A stretch of 64,000 nucleotides of DNA from Methylobacterium sp. J-076 (GCF_022829405.1 NZ_JAKSXW010000146.1:92895-156894), one strand, 5' to 3'; positions 7,011 through 16,174 are shown, counted from the stretch's first letter. A program made the numbers and translations. The notes: generated from the sequence alone by a model not told the origin.

Positions 7011-9185
7011 ATGATCACCCACAGCCTGCCCCGCCCGTCGCCCCGGGGCCGGATCCCCACCGGGCGGATGGGCCTTTCCCGGCTCGGCTTCGCCGTGGCC
7101 GTGTCGTGCATCGGGCAGGCCCAGGCGCAGGATGCGCCGGGCGAGGTCGTGTTGGAGGAGCTGAGCGTCGTGGGCCAGGGCGCTCCGGCGGCGGAACGCG
7201 CCACCGGGCCGGTGAGCGGCTACCGCGCCACGCGCTCGGCCACGGGCACCAAGACCGACACGGCCCTGCGCGACTCGCCGCAGACGATCAACGTCGTGCC
7301 GCGGCAGGTCATCGGCGACCAGCAGGATCTGCGGCTCACCGATGCGGTGACGAATGTCAGCAACGTGCAGCCTGGCAGCACCGTGCAGGGCCGCTCGCAG
7401 AACTACATCATCCGCGGCTTCAGCACGCAGATCTTCGCCGTCGATGGCGTGCTCATCAACCCGGCGATCGCCTTCTACCCCGTCGAGCGCGACCTCGCGA
7501 ACGCCGAGCGGGTGGAGGTCATCAAGGGGCCGGCCTCCGTGCTCTACGGCCGGGGCGATCCCGGCGGCGTGGTGAACATCGTCACCCGGCGGCCGACGCT
7601 GGAGCCCTCCGGGGAGATGACGGTGCTGGGCGGCGGCTTCGGCCTGCGGCGGGTGCAGGGCTCGGTCTCCAGCGCCCTCCTGGGCTCCGACACCCTGGCG
7701 GGCCGGATCAGCTTCGCCGCGCAGGAGGACCCGACCTTCCGCAACTTCGGCGGCAACACCAATTCCCGCTACTTCGTCGCCCCGGCCTTCAGCTGGACGC
7801 CGAGCCCCGACACCCGGGTCTGCCTGAATTCCGAATTTACGAGCCAGTACAGCCAGTACGACGAGGGTCTGATCGCCTCCCGCGGGCGCGTGCCCCTCGA
7901 CGCCATCGGCCGGTATTACGGCACGCCCTGGTCGCGCTATTACGGCGAGAACAACGCGACGACCCTGCGCATCGAGCACGACGTCAACGAGAACCTGACC
8001 CTGCGCCAGATCGTGAACGGGCAGTGGGGCGTGTTCAACGTGTTCGCCTCGCGGGCCAACGGTGTGAACGCGGCCGGCACGCAGGTGACCCGGCGCGAGG
8101 CGACGGTCGATTCGACCTTCGCGGCGGTGGACACCCAGAGCGAGGCGGTGTTGAAGGTCGAGACCCTCGGCTTCGCGCACACGGCGCTCTTCGGGTTCGA
8201 GTACACCAACGGGTTCCGGCACCCCTATTCGCAGCAGGGCGTGCTCCCCTCCACGAGCTTCCTCAACCCCACCTTCGGCGCGGTCCCGGTGCCGGTGAGT
8301 CTCCAGGCCGACCTGAAGCAGAAGCTCGAACTGTTCGGCTTCTACCTTCAGGACTAGATCGCCCTCACCCCGCAGCTTCAGCTGGTGCTCGGCGCCCGGT
8401 TCGACCTCGGCACGCAATACTACTTCAGCCGCACGCCGGCCTCGCGGGCGGCCCCGCCGGAGCAGGAGCTGTTCGGCGCCTCGCCGCGGGTCGGCCTGAT
8501 CTACCGGCCGGTGGAGCCCCTGACGGTCTACGCGAGCTACGCCACCTCCTTCGTCCCGCAGACCGCCAACGTGCTGAACGTCGCGAACCCGGCACCGGAG
8601 ACCGGCGAGCAGGTCGAAATCGGCACCCGCCTCGACATCCTGCCCACCCTCACCCTCTCGGGGTCGGCCTTCCGCATCACCCGCGCCAACGTCGCCGCCA
8701 CCGATCCGGTCAACACCAACTTCTCGGTGATCACCGGCCAGCAGCGCTCGCAGGGGTTCGAGGCGGATCTGGCGGGCGAGATCCTGCCCGGCTGGATGGT
8801 GATCGGCGGCGTCGGATTCCTCGACGCGCGGATCACCCGGGACACCACCTTCGCGGTGGGCAACCGGCTCATCGGGGTGCCGAGCATCAGCGGCAGCCTC
8901 TGGACCACCTACGAATTCCGGGACGGCTGGTGGCGCGGCCTCGGCATCGGGGCGGGCGTCACCTATGTCGGGCAGCGCTTCGGCGACCTCACCAACAGCT
9001 ACACGGTGGGTTCCTACGCGCGGGTCGATGCCGCCGCGTGGTACGATTTCGACGCGCGCTGGCGCCTCTCGGTCAACCTGCGCAACCTGACGGACGCGCG
9101 CTACATCGAGCAGCCGTTCAACCAGTTCAACAACGCGCCGGGCGCCCCGTTCTCGGTCGTCGCGGCGATCCGCGCGAGGCTGTGA
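7011..9185 (+). pseudogene. TonB-dependent siderophore receptor split by an in-frame amber codon
   Basis: Outer-membrane receptor of the ferric-siderophore class. The ATG at 7011 has GGAGAG 5-9 bases upstream. A signal peptide ends at AQA, followed by a TonB-box-like VVLEELSVVG, the plug (DSPQTINVVPRQVIGDQ, DPGGVVNIVTRRP) and a beta-barrel ending in a terminal hydrophobic residue. A TAG at 8355-8357 interrupts the frame after FYLQD; the same frame continues with IALTPQLQ to the natural stop at 9183-9185, restoring about 724 codons. Homologous barrels have Gln at that point, so a single CAG-to-TAG change explains the break. There is no frameshift. The 448-residue first part lacks most of the barrel and should not function unless the codon is suppressed or is a sequencing error. 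The gene is convergent with the PepSY gene. Confidence 0.88.
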
Positions 9186-9195
9186 GGCCCGGGCA

Positions 9196-10362
9196 TCACT
9201 CCGCGGCGGCGGGGACCAGCGGGCGCCGGGCCTGCCGCCGCCCGGCCGCCCGGCGGCGCAGGACGTAGAGCGCGAGCCCCGTCGCCGCGAAGCCGGGCAT
9301 CGCCAGGGCCGCGAGGCAGAACAGCAGGGCGAAGGGCGCACCGAAGAACCGGCCCCGGTGGACCTCCAGCATGTTGCCGGCCATCCGCTTGCCGAGCGGT
9401 TGGTCGGACGCGCGCTCGGCGGAGATCGGGGCCGCGGTGGACGGGTCGTAGCGGGCCTCGTTGCGGGCGGCGGGGCGGTCGTCGTCGCGGGCGAACCAGC
9501 GGATGCGGATCGGCTGCCGGCCCTCCTCCGGCAGGAGGATCTGGGCGCGGACGGCGTCGCGCCCCTCCCCCGCCCGGAAGGCGCCCCAGGCGGCATCGAC
9601 GGCCGGCGGACCGTCGGCCCGCAGCCCGTTGGCCCGCAACCCTTGCCGCGAAGGCTTGGCGGCGGCCTCGGTGCCCACCAGAAGGCGGTTCGCCCCGTCC
9701 TTGAACCAGCCGTAGGACCATGTGAGCCCGGACAGGGCGATGATGCCGTAGACCGGCAGCAGCCACGTCCCGGCCACCGCGTGCAGGGACCACCACCGCG
9801 CCCGCCCCGGCCGCGACAGGCTCGGCCGCAGCCAGATCCGCGCACGGTGCACCTTCGGCCAGCGCAGGACGATCCCCGTCACGAGGAAGATCAGGAGGGA
9901 GACGGCGCAGGCGCCCGTGATCTGCCGGCCCCAGCCGCCCCCCTCCCCCGGCAGCAGCAGGAAGCGGTGCAGGGCGAGGATCGTGGCGAAGGCCGCCTCC
10001 CCCCGCACCGGTCCGAGCACCGCCCCGTCGTAGGGGTCGGCGAAGACCGAGGGGGGGCGGCCCCCGCTCGCCGGATCGCGGGCGAACCGGACGGTCACGC
10101 TCGCGGCGGGGTCGGCCTGGAGGGTCAGCCGGGCGACGCGCCGGCCGATCATCTGCTCCTCGACGCGCCGGGCGAGGGAGGAGGGCGAGAGCGCAGGCGC
10201 TTCCCGCACCGCCACCGCCGTGCGGTCGCCGTTGACCCAACCGGTCACGGCCTCCTCGTAGCTGAGCAGCGCCCCGGTCAGCCCCATCACCGCCAGGACG
10301 AGCCCCGCGGTCAGGCCGAGGGCCCAGTGCAGGCGGAACAGGATCGCGCGGGGGCTCGGCAT
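9196..10362 (-). CDS. PepSY-associated TM helix protein (iron-uptake reductase-like)
   Basis: Integral membrane protein of 388 residues from the ATG at 10362 (MPSPRAILFRLHWALG); the frame is open to 10452 without other support. A first span with the family Arg-x-x-x-His-Trp-x-x-Gly signature is followed by a periplasmic PepSY-like region, then spans near ITGACAVSLLIFLVTGIVL, HAVAGTWLLPVYGIIALSG and a last one before the basic C-terminus. This family is often found beside siderophore receptors (PiuB/FsqB-like proteins) and is thought to reduce or release iron at the inner membrane. Its stop lies only 10 bases from the receptor's, tail to tail, which supports that role. Confidence 0.85.
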   Translation of the reverse strand: MPSPRAILFRLHWALGLTAGLVLAVMGLTGALLSYEEAVTGWVNGDRTAVAVREAPALSPSSLARRVEEQMIGRRVARLTLQADPAASVTVRFARDPASGGRPPSVFADPYDGAVLGPVRGEAAFATILALHRFLLLPGEGGGWGRQITGACAVSLLIFLVTGIVLRWPKVHRARIWLRPSLSRPGRARWWSLHAVAGTWLLPVYGIIALSGLTWSYGWFKDGANRLLVGTEAAAKPSRQGLRANGLRADGPPAVDAAWGAFRAGEGRDAVRAQILLPEEGRQPIRIRWFARDDDRPAARNEARYDPSTAAPISAERASDQPLGKRMAGNMLEVHRGRFFGAPFALLFCLAALAMPGFAATGLALYVLRRRAAGRRQARRPLVPAAAE

Positions 10363-10871
10363 TCGGGACGCTCCGGTGCGGACTGGCGGCGCTCGGCGCC
10401 GGTCCAGTGGGCCGGGATTAGGAGATGCGGCAATCCCGATCAAGCATCGCACCCGGATACGCAGGCCGAAGGACTTGATTATAACTGATCTAATGAAAGG
10501 GAGGGCGGCGTTTTAGCATCGAGTACCGCGCGACGCCCGCGTTATCGGGGTTGTGCGCGATCGTGAAGGGGGCGGTCTTCCCGTCCGAACTCCAGGCCTC
10601 CCACGAAACGCCCCGCCGGCGGAACGGGAATTCCCTGTGGGCGGGCGTCTTGCGAGCCTTTTGCATGCCTGCGGAGGCGCCCTCCGCACAGTCATCGATG
10701 GACGTTCCGTCGGATAGGGGCCACCGGCTGCATCGTGCCAAGGCTATTTCGGCGATCAGAACGGAACCCGAAGCCCCTTGCAACAAAATGATACATGATT
10801 GGCGATGGGATGTTGCAACCGGCATCTAGCCTCCGGTGTTCCACGGCACTCGGTTTAGGAGGAAGATACCG
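10363..10871. other. Intergenic gap with a candidate iron operator
   Basis: About 500 bases without a gene I can support. CTGATCTAATGA at 10485-10496 repeats the motif seen upstream of the siderophore receptor and lies about 125 bases before the PepSY start. Open frames of about 100 codons exist on both strands (10490-10825 and 10551-10829), but they overlap each other and resemble nothing known. The right end carries AGGAGG (10857-10862), the ribosome site of the next gene. Confidence 0.5.
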
Positions 10872-11162
10872 ATGCGAATGAAACTGATCGGCGCTGCCGT
10901 TCTGGCGCTCGGCACCATGACCGCCACGGTGGGGACAGCGGAAGCCCGCGACGGATGCGGCCTCGGCTTTCACCGCAACGTCTACGGCTTTTGTCGGCCG
11001 AACGGCTTCTACCGTCCCTACGCGGTGCGGCCGTTCTCTTACGGCTACGGCTGGCGCCGCCATTACGGGTGGCACCGCCATTGGGGCTGGCACCGCCATG
11101 TGGGTTGGCACGGGGGCTGGCATCGCCATGCGGGCTGGCATGGGGGCTGGCGCCGCTGGTGA
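10872..11162 (+). CDS. Exported His/Trp-rich protein of the GCG_CRPN type
   Basis: Small protein of 96 residues with a signal peptide (positive start, hydrophobic core, cleavage after TAEA). The mature start DGCGLGFHRNVYGFCRPN is the GCG_CRPN prefix that precedes repeats in a family common in Methylobacterium and Bradyrhizobium. The C-terminus is a run of short Gly-Trp-His-Arg-His units with about a dozen His, which could bind metal. The ATG at 10872 follows AGGAGG by nine bases. The role of the family is unknown. Position next to iron-uptake genes with a His-rich tail suggests metal handling, which is only inference. Confidence 0.8.
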   Translation: MRMKLIGAAVLALGTMTATVGTAEARDGCGLGFHRNVYGFCRPNGFYRPYAVRPFSYGYGWRRHYGWHRHWGWHRHVGWHGGWHRHAGWHGGWRRW

Positions 11163-11371
11163 TTGGACGGGCTGAGGCCCGCCTGAGGACCGCCGGGGGA
11201 GAGCGTCCCCCGGCGCAGGCTCCTGCGCGTCACGTCGGTGCCGGCTGCGTGTGGGCGACGCCGCTCAGCCGGCCCGGACTTACATGACCGGCGTCGATCC
11301 CGGGCAAGTCTTCGAGTGCCATCCGGAATATTTCACGCTCCAAGACCGTGTCGGTCACGGATTGGTGACGC

Positions 11372-13141
11372 TTGCCGGTGCTGATGCTGCCTGCACGACG
11401 GCGCCGCTGCGGCCCGCCGGTCAGTCCGGTTTGCCCTGCGAGGTCCGCGCCGTTGCCGCTTCGAGCCATCGCCCCGGCCGACCCCGAGTCCGGCCCCCGC
11501 CGCGATTCCGCCGCGCGGCTCTCCGGCTACCTCGATGCCCTCGACCAGGGCGTGCTCGTCATCGACGGGACCGGGCGGGTGATCATCGAGACCGGCCCGG
11601 CCCGCGCCGTCCTCGCCGGGCTCGGCCATGACCCGGCCTTGGGGAGGCCCGCCCGGAGCCTCCTGCGCCTCCTGGCCGCCACGACCGGCTCCGGCCTGCG
11701 GGAGACCGTCCACCGGATCCGCGGCGCCCGCGACGAGGACCGGCCGGCGGAGTACGAGATCACGGCCTGCGGGCGCACGGTCTCGGTGCGGGTCCGGGCG
11801 ATGCCGGACGGGTGGACCGTCTCGCTGGAGGATGTCAGCGCCCGCCGCGCGGTGGAGGCCGGCACCGCCGAGCTCGCCCGGCTCGATTCCCTGACGGGCC
11901 TCGCGAACCGCCGGATGCTGCGCGAGCGGCTGGGCGAATCCCTCGACCGCCTGGACCGGTACGGCGAGCCCTGCGCGGTGCTGCTGATCGACCTCGACCG
12001 GTTCAAGCCGGTCAACGACACGCTGGGCCACGCGGTCGGCGACGCGCTGCTGGTGAAGGTCGCCGACCGGCTGCGCTCGGCCGTGCGGGCGGCGGACACC
12101 GTGGCGCGGATCGGCGGCGACGAATTCGTGGTGATCCAGGCGGGCGCCGCCTGCCAGGAGGACGTCGCCGTCCTGGCCCGGCGCCTCGTGGATCTGGTCG
12201 GCCGCACCTACATCGTCGATGGGCAGTTGTTGACCATCGGCGCCAGCGTCGGCGCGGCCCTCGCGCCGCAGGACGGCACGGACGCGGACCGGCTGCTCAA
12301 GCACGCCGACCTCGCCCTCTACCGCGCCAAGCTCGACGGGCGGGGCACGTTCCGCTTCTTCGAGCCGGAGATGGACGTGCGCATGCAGGCGCGCCGCCGG
12401 CTGGAACTCGACATCCGGCAGGCCCTGGCCCGGCGCGAGTTCGTGCTCCACTACCAGCCGCAGATGAACCTGGAGAACCGGCGCCTGACCGGCTGCGAGG
12501 CGCTGCTGCGCTGGATGCACCCCGAGCGCGGGACGGTGCCGCCGGCGGAGTTCATCCCGCTGGCCGAGGAGGTCGGGCTGATCGTCCCCATCGGCGAATG
12601 GGTGATCCGCCAAGCCTGCCGCGACGCCGCCACCTGGCCCGCGGGGATCAGCGTCGCGGTGAACGTCTCCCCCGCCCAATTCAAGAGCGAGCGGCTGGTG
12701 GAGACCATCGTCTCCGCGCTCGCCATGTCGGGCCTGGAGGCGAGTTGCCTGGAGATCGAGATCACCGAGGGGGTCCTGCTCCAGAACAACGAGCGGACCC
12801 TCGAGACCCTGCACCGCCTGCGCGCCCTCGGCGTGCGGGTCTCCATGGACGATTTCGGCACCGGCTATTCGTCCCTGAGCTACCTGCGCAGCTTCCCCTT
12901 CGACAAGATCAAGATCGACCGGTCCTTCGTGAAGGATCTCTCCACCAAGCCCGACGGGGACGCGATCATCCGCGCCATCGCGGGCCTCGGCCGGAGCCTC
13001 GGCATGACGACGGTCGCGGAGGGGGTGGAGACCGAGGAGCAGATGCGCCGGATCCGCGCCGACGGCTGCACCGACGTGCAGGGCTACCTCGTGAGCCGGC
13101 CCGTGCCCCTCGATCTGGTGATGAAGCTTCTGTCCCCCTGA
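11372..13141 (+). CDS. PAS-GGDEF-EAL cyclic-di-GMP enzyme
   Basis: Cytoplasmic c-di-GMP enzyme, up to 589 residues. The true start may lie later because the first 45 residues are Arg/Pro-rich. A PAS-like sensor (LSGYLDALDQGVLVIDGTGRV to about residue 170) is followed by a GGDEF domain with intact GGDEF at 248-252 and the inhibitory RxxD (RAAD) just upstream. The EAL domain has E376-A-L, the EITEG segment, DDFGTGYSSL loop 6, KIDRSFV and AEGVET. Both catalytic domains look complete, so it could make and break c-di-GMP or act mainly as a phosphodiesterase. No membrane span. A BLUF protein gene follows 71 bases downstream, suggesting light input. Confidence 0.92.
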   Translation: MPVLMLPARRRRCGPPVSPVCPARSAPLPLRAIAPADPESGPRRDSAARLSGYLDALDQGVLVIDGTGRVIIETGPARAVLAGLGHDPALGRPARSLLRLLAATTGSGLRETVHRIRGARDEDRPAEYEITACGRTVSVRVRAMPDGWTVSLEDVSARRAVEAGTAELARLDSLTGLANRRMLRERLGESLDRLDRYGEPCAVLLIDLDRFKPVNDTLGHAVGDALLVKVADRLRSAVRAADTVARIGGDEFVVIQAGAACQEDVAVLARRLVDLVGRTYIVDGQLLTIGASVGAALAPQDGTDADRLLKHADLALYRAKLDGRGTFRFFEPEMDVRMQARRRLELDIRQALARREFVLHYQPQMNLENRRLTGCEALLRWMHPERGTVPPAEFIPLAEEVGLIVPIGEWVIRQACRDAATWPAGISVAVNVSPAQFKSERLVETIVSALAMSGLEASCLEIEITEGVLLQNNERTLETLHRLRALGVRVSMDDFGTGYSSLSYLRSFPFDKIKIDRSFVKDLSTKPDGDAIIRAIAGLGRSLGMTTVAEGVETEEQMRRIRADGCTDVQGYLVSRPVPLDLVMKLLSP

Positions 13142-13212
13142 CCCCGTCCTGCCGTCACCGCCGGGGACGACCTCCCCGGCGCCGACCACCGAACGACCCC
13201 GAGAGCCGGCCC

Positions 13213-14070
13213 ATGAGCGACCTCTACCGCCTCGTCTATGCCAGCAAGAACCTCCTCGACGGGGCCGGGGCCGAGGCCCGGGCCGCCGTGGAGAAGATCC
13301 TGGCGGCCTCGCGCACCAACAACGCCCGGGTCGGGGTGACGGGCGCGCTCATGTTCAACGACGGCGCCTTCGCGCAGGTGCTGGAGGGGCCGCAGAAGGG
13401 CGTCGAGGAGACGTTCGAGCGCATCCAGCGGGACATCCGCCACGGCGACGTCACCGTGCTGGAATGCCGGCCGGTGGACGACCGGGCGTTCCCGGGATGG
13501 TCGATGGCCTTCGTCGGCCGCTCGGCCAACGGGCGGGCCGTGTGGGACCAGCTCGCCGCCGAGAGCGGGTTCGACCTGCGCCGCCTCGACGGCGATGCGG
13601 TGTTCGCCATGCTGCACGGGCTGGTGCTGGAGGAGGAGGGCGCCGCCGCCGCCGCACCCGTGGCCCCCGCCCCCACTCAGCCGGCCGACCTGGGCGCGGG
13701 GGACGGCCTGCACGGCCGCGCCCTCGACGCGGCCCGGGTGCGTGACGAGATCGTCGCGCTGGAACGCTCCCGCGCCGCCGACCCCGCCCGGGAGGCGGAG
13801 CCCGCCCTCCCCCGGAGCGCGGGAGACGCCGCAGCCATCGCCATCCTCAAGGCCGCCCTCGCCGAGGAGCGGAGCCGGACGACGGCGTTGCGGGAGGAGC
13901 TCGACGCCGTGCGGATCCTCCTGGCGCAGGCGGAGAGGCAGTGCGCCCACGTCCAGCAGCAGCGGGAGCTGTGGCGGTGCCGGGCGCGCATCCTGTCGAT
14001 GGCCCTCTGCGAGGACCCGGCCGACCTCCCCACCCTGTCCGCCCCGCCCGCCCCCCGCGCCGTGGCGTGA
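13213..14070 (+). CDS. BLUF-domain blue-light sensor with C-terminal coiled region
   Basis: Photoreceptor of 285 residues. The N-terminal BLUF domain (1-100) has the flavin-binding core: Tyr9 in RLVYASK, Asn36/Asn37 in RTNNARVGVTG, Gln55 in FAQVLEG and Trp96/Met98 in PGWSMAF. All residues needed for the Tyr-Gln-flavin photocycle are present. After an Ala/Pro linker (about 145-160), residues 195-265 are Glu/Arg/Leu-rich and likely coiled-coil, a probable output or dimer surface with no enzymatic domain. It is downstream of, and probably cotranscribed with, the GGDEF-EAL gene, so control of c-di-GMP by light through protein contact is the natural hypothesis. A GC-rich hairpin (14075-14096) follows the stop. 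Confidence 0.92.
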   Translation: MSDLYRLVYASKNLLDGAGAEARAAVEKILAASRTNNARVGVTGALMFNDGAFAQVLEGPQKGVEETFERIQRDIRHGDVTVLECRPVDDRAFPGWSMAFVGRSANGRAVWDQLAAESGFDLRRLDGDAVFAMLHGLVLEEEGAAAAAPVAPAPTQPADLGAGDGLHGRALDAARVRDEIVALERSRAADPAREAEPALPRSAGDAAAIAILKAALAEERSRTTALREELDAVRILLAQAERQCAHVQQQRELWRCRARILSMALCEDPADLPTLSAPPAPRAVA

Positions 14071-14237
14071 CCGCCGCCGCCGCTGCGTCGGCGGCGTGAG
14101 GCCGGGCTTGGCCGATCGTGGGGGCCGAGCGACACCTTGCCTCCCCCTCCCCTCCCCGCTACTGAAAGAGCGGTTTCCGCCGGTTCGGGCGCATCGTCGT
14201 TCCGGACATCGGATCGCCGTGTGCATGGAAGAAGCTT

Positions 14238-14313
14238 GGGCCTGTAGCTCAATGGTTAGAGCCGACCGCTCATAACGGTCTGGTTGCAGGTTCGAGTCCT
14301 GCCGGGCCCACCA
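14238..14313 (+). tRNA. tRNA with CAT anticodon (Ile2 or Met)
   Basis: Complete 76-base cloverleaf: acceptor GGGCCTG/CGGGCCC, D arm GCTC...GAGC, anticodon stem GACCG/CGGTC with loop CTCATAA (CAT at 14271-14273), T arm GCAGG-TTCGAGT-CCTGC and encoded CCA. A CAT anticodon may be elongator Met or Ile2, whose C34 is changed to lysidine by TilS. The variable region TGGTTG resembles Ile2 tRNAs, so I lean to Ile2. It is not initiator type: the first pair G-C is matched. Confidence 0.93.
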
Positions 14314-14643
14314 TTTCCAGTCTATCGATCACACCACCGAACGACGCCGATTCGACCGGCAGGCGAACATCGCTCGGCGACGGCCGAGGGATGTCGTGGT
14401 CCAACGCCAGTCCAGCGATCTGCCGACGGCCAAGCGCCGGACGGATCGTCGGGCTCCGACCCCGGACAGCCTGAGCCCGATTCGGTCGACGGGGGGCCAG
14501 AATCGCTCCCGGCCGCGGCGCGACAGGACCGGCCGGCCGGCGCTTCGCCTTATCCGAAGCATCCCGCCGGTCGCGACGCCCAGCGCCGCCCGCGCCCGCG
14601 CCGTCGCGATACCCGGCCGCCGGGACTGTCCTTCACGCCGGGC
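14314..14643. other. Gap after the tRNA, nothing recognised
   Basis: About 330 bases between the tRNA and the end of the hydroxyacid dehydrogenase. It has many CGG/CCG runs but no supported gene, no integrase, no repeat of the tRNA 3' end and no clear terminator, so there is no sign of an integrated element at this tRNA. Confidence 0.5.
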
Positions 14644-15576
14644 TCAGTAGCCCCGCGCGAGGTCCACCCGGTGCTCCGGCGCGAGGCCTTCCCACACCCG
14701 GCGGATGTTGTGGGCGATCTGCCGGGCGGCGGAGGCGGGGATCGCCACCGAGGCGAGGTGGGGCGTCACGAGGACGTTCTCCATCCCCCAGAGAGGGTGC
14801 CCCTCCGCCAGCGGCTCCACCTCGAATACGTCGAGGGTTGCTCCCCCGACATGGCCGGATCGCAGGGCCTCCACCAGGGCCGCCTCGTCGATCACCGGGC
14901 CGCGCGAGACGTTGACGATCTTGGCGCCCGGCGGCAGGGCGGCGATCTCGCGCGGGCCGATCAGCCGCCGGGTCTCCGGCGTCAGGGGCAGCATCACCAC
15001 CAGGATGTCGGCCTGCCCGAGGAACGGGAGCAGCGCGGCCGCGCCGGCGTGGGAGGTGAGTCCGGGCAGGTCCTTGGGCGTGCGCGACCAGCCGGACACG
15101 GCGAAACCCTGGCGCGCCAATTCCCGGGCGGCCGCACCGCCGAGGTCCCCGAGGCCCAGCACGCCGACCCGGATCTCCCGGGCCTCGCGGGGGTGGAGGT
15201 AGTGCCAGCGGCCGGCCCGCTGCGCCGCCTCGAAGGCGGGGATGTCCCGGGCGTAGCGCAGCACCGCGAACAGCACGTAATGCGTCATCATCCGCGCCAT
15301 CTCGGGGTCGGACAGGCGCGCCACCGGGACGTCGGGCAGGTCGTCACGCCCGACGAGGGCGTCGGCCCCGGCGCCGAGGATGGTGATGAGCCGCAGGCCC
15401 GGATGGCGGGCGAAGAAACCGGCCGGCGGCTTCCACACCAGGGCGTAGCGGACATCGTCCTCCGGCCCGATCTCCTCCGGCGCCCGGACGCGGACATCCG
15501 GCAGCAGCGCCTCGAGCGCTGTGCGCCAAGGCGCGATCGGATCGACCGCGCTGGCGAAGACCAGGGTCTCGGTCAT
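14644..15576 (-). CDS. D-2-hydroxyacid dehydrogenase (glyoxylate/hydroxypyruvate reductase A type)
   Basis: NAD(P)-dependent reductase of 310 residues resembling GhrA. The Rossmann motif GVLGLGDLGGAAARELARQG is in the middle, followed by VNVSRGPVIDE with the catalytic Arg region, VEPLAEGHPLW with the Glu, and TPHLAS with the catalytic His. It would reduce glyoxylate or hydroxypyruvate, which in a serine-cycle methylotroph bears on one-carbon assimilation. The ATG overlaps the stop of the upstream small gene by four bases (ATGA), so translation is coupled. The same frame runs further upstream, but the protein family begins here. Confidence 0.88.
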   Translation of the reverse strand: MTETLVFASAVDPIAPWRTALEALLPDVRVRAPEEIGPEDDVRYALVWKPPAGFFARHPGLRLITILGAGADALVGRDDLPDVPVARLSDPEMARMMTHYVLFAVLRYARDIPAFEAAQRAGRWHYLHPREAREIRVGVLGLGDLGGAAARELARQGFAVSGWSRTPKDLPGLTSHAGAAALLPFLGQADILVVMLPLTPETRRLIGPREIAALPPGAKIVNVSRGPVIDEAALVEALRSGHVGGATLDVFEVEPLAEGHPLWGMENVLVTPHLASVAIPASAARQIAHNIRRVWEGLAPEHRVDLARGY

Positions 15577-15953
15577 GCCCGCGCCTCCCGCGCCGGGGTC
15601 GCGGGCGCGGCGATGGCGAGCCTCGCGACCCCGCCCGTCCAGGAGACGGGGAAGGGCCCGCGCGTCCGGCCGTCGCCCATGCGCACTTCGACGAGGGCGC
15701 CGGGAGAGGCGGGCAGCGCGATGCGGATCGCGGCCGGGCGGGAGGCGGATCCGGCCGAGGTGGCCGCCAGGGCCGCATCGCCCGGCGCCCCGCTTCCCGA
15801 CATGGCGATGTCCCGACCGATCTGCCCGCGCACGCAGACCCCCCGCACCACCTCGGCTCGGCGGAGGTTCCTGCCAAGCGGCTCGGGATGGGCGCTCCGG
15901 GTCTCGAAGGGGCGGATCCGCGGGTGGACGATCGTCGGCTCGTTCCTCGGCAT
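15573..15953 (-). CDS. Hypothetical protein coupled to the hydroxyacid dehydrogenase
   Basis: Protein of 126 residues with no family I recognise. The ATG at 15953 has AGAGGG about eight bases upstream. Its stop overlaps the dehydrogenase start as ATGA. It is rich in Ala, Arg and Pro with beta-strand-like segments near the end (ALVEVRMGDGRTRGPFPVSW). No signal peptide or membrane span. The ribosome site and coupling argue for a real gene; the composition argues caution. Confidence 0.5.
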   Translation of the reverse strand: MPRNEPTIVHPRIRPFETRSAHPEPLGRNLRRAEVVRGVCVRGQIGRDIAMSGSGAPGDAALAATSAGSASRPAAIRIALPASPGALVEVRMGDGRTRGPFPVSWTGGVARLAIAAPATPAREARA

Positions 15954-16174
15954 CGCGCCCTCTCTGCCCCGCCGCATCGTCGCCGGGGCTCACGGGACCG
16001 AGGATATCGATCCTGCCCTCCGGGACAAGAAGCACGTGTTGGGGTGGGGCTCCGGCGATCCGAGGCCCCGGGGCGGGCCGGCGGGGACGTTGTCGCGGGA
16101 GGCGGCGGACCCTATCGAGGTCGGCGAGGCCCGCGCGGGACGCCCCCGGTCGGCGTGGCGTGGAAGGTCCCGCG

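Noticed and set aside
8355..8357. The TAG in the receptor as a selenocysteine- or pyrrolysine-type recoding site
   Set aside because: Selenocysteine uses TGA; pyrrolysine is not expected in this group or in a TonB receptor. Gln-to-stop mutation is simpler.
6786..9845. A 1019-codon minus-strand frame across the receptor gene
   Set aside because: Shadow of the receptor and PepSY genes; no domain recognisable, Gly/Arg/Asp-rich composition.
10490..10829. Overlapping 90-110 codon frames on both strands in the gap after the PepSY gene
   Set aside because: No ribosome site, no family, and they cover each other; likely chance.
14075..14096. GC-rich hairpin after the BLUF gene as a terminator
   Set aside because: The stem is perfect but no T-run follows and CGG repeats make such stems common here.
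14238..14643. tRNA as the attachment site of an integrated island
   Set aside because: No integrase gene and no repeat of the tRNA 3' end in the window.
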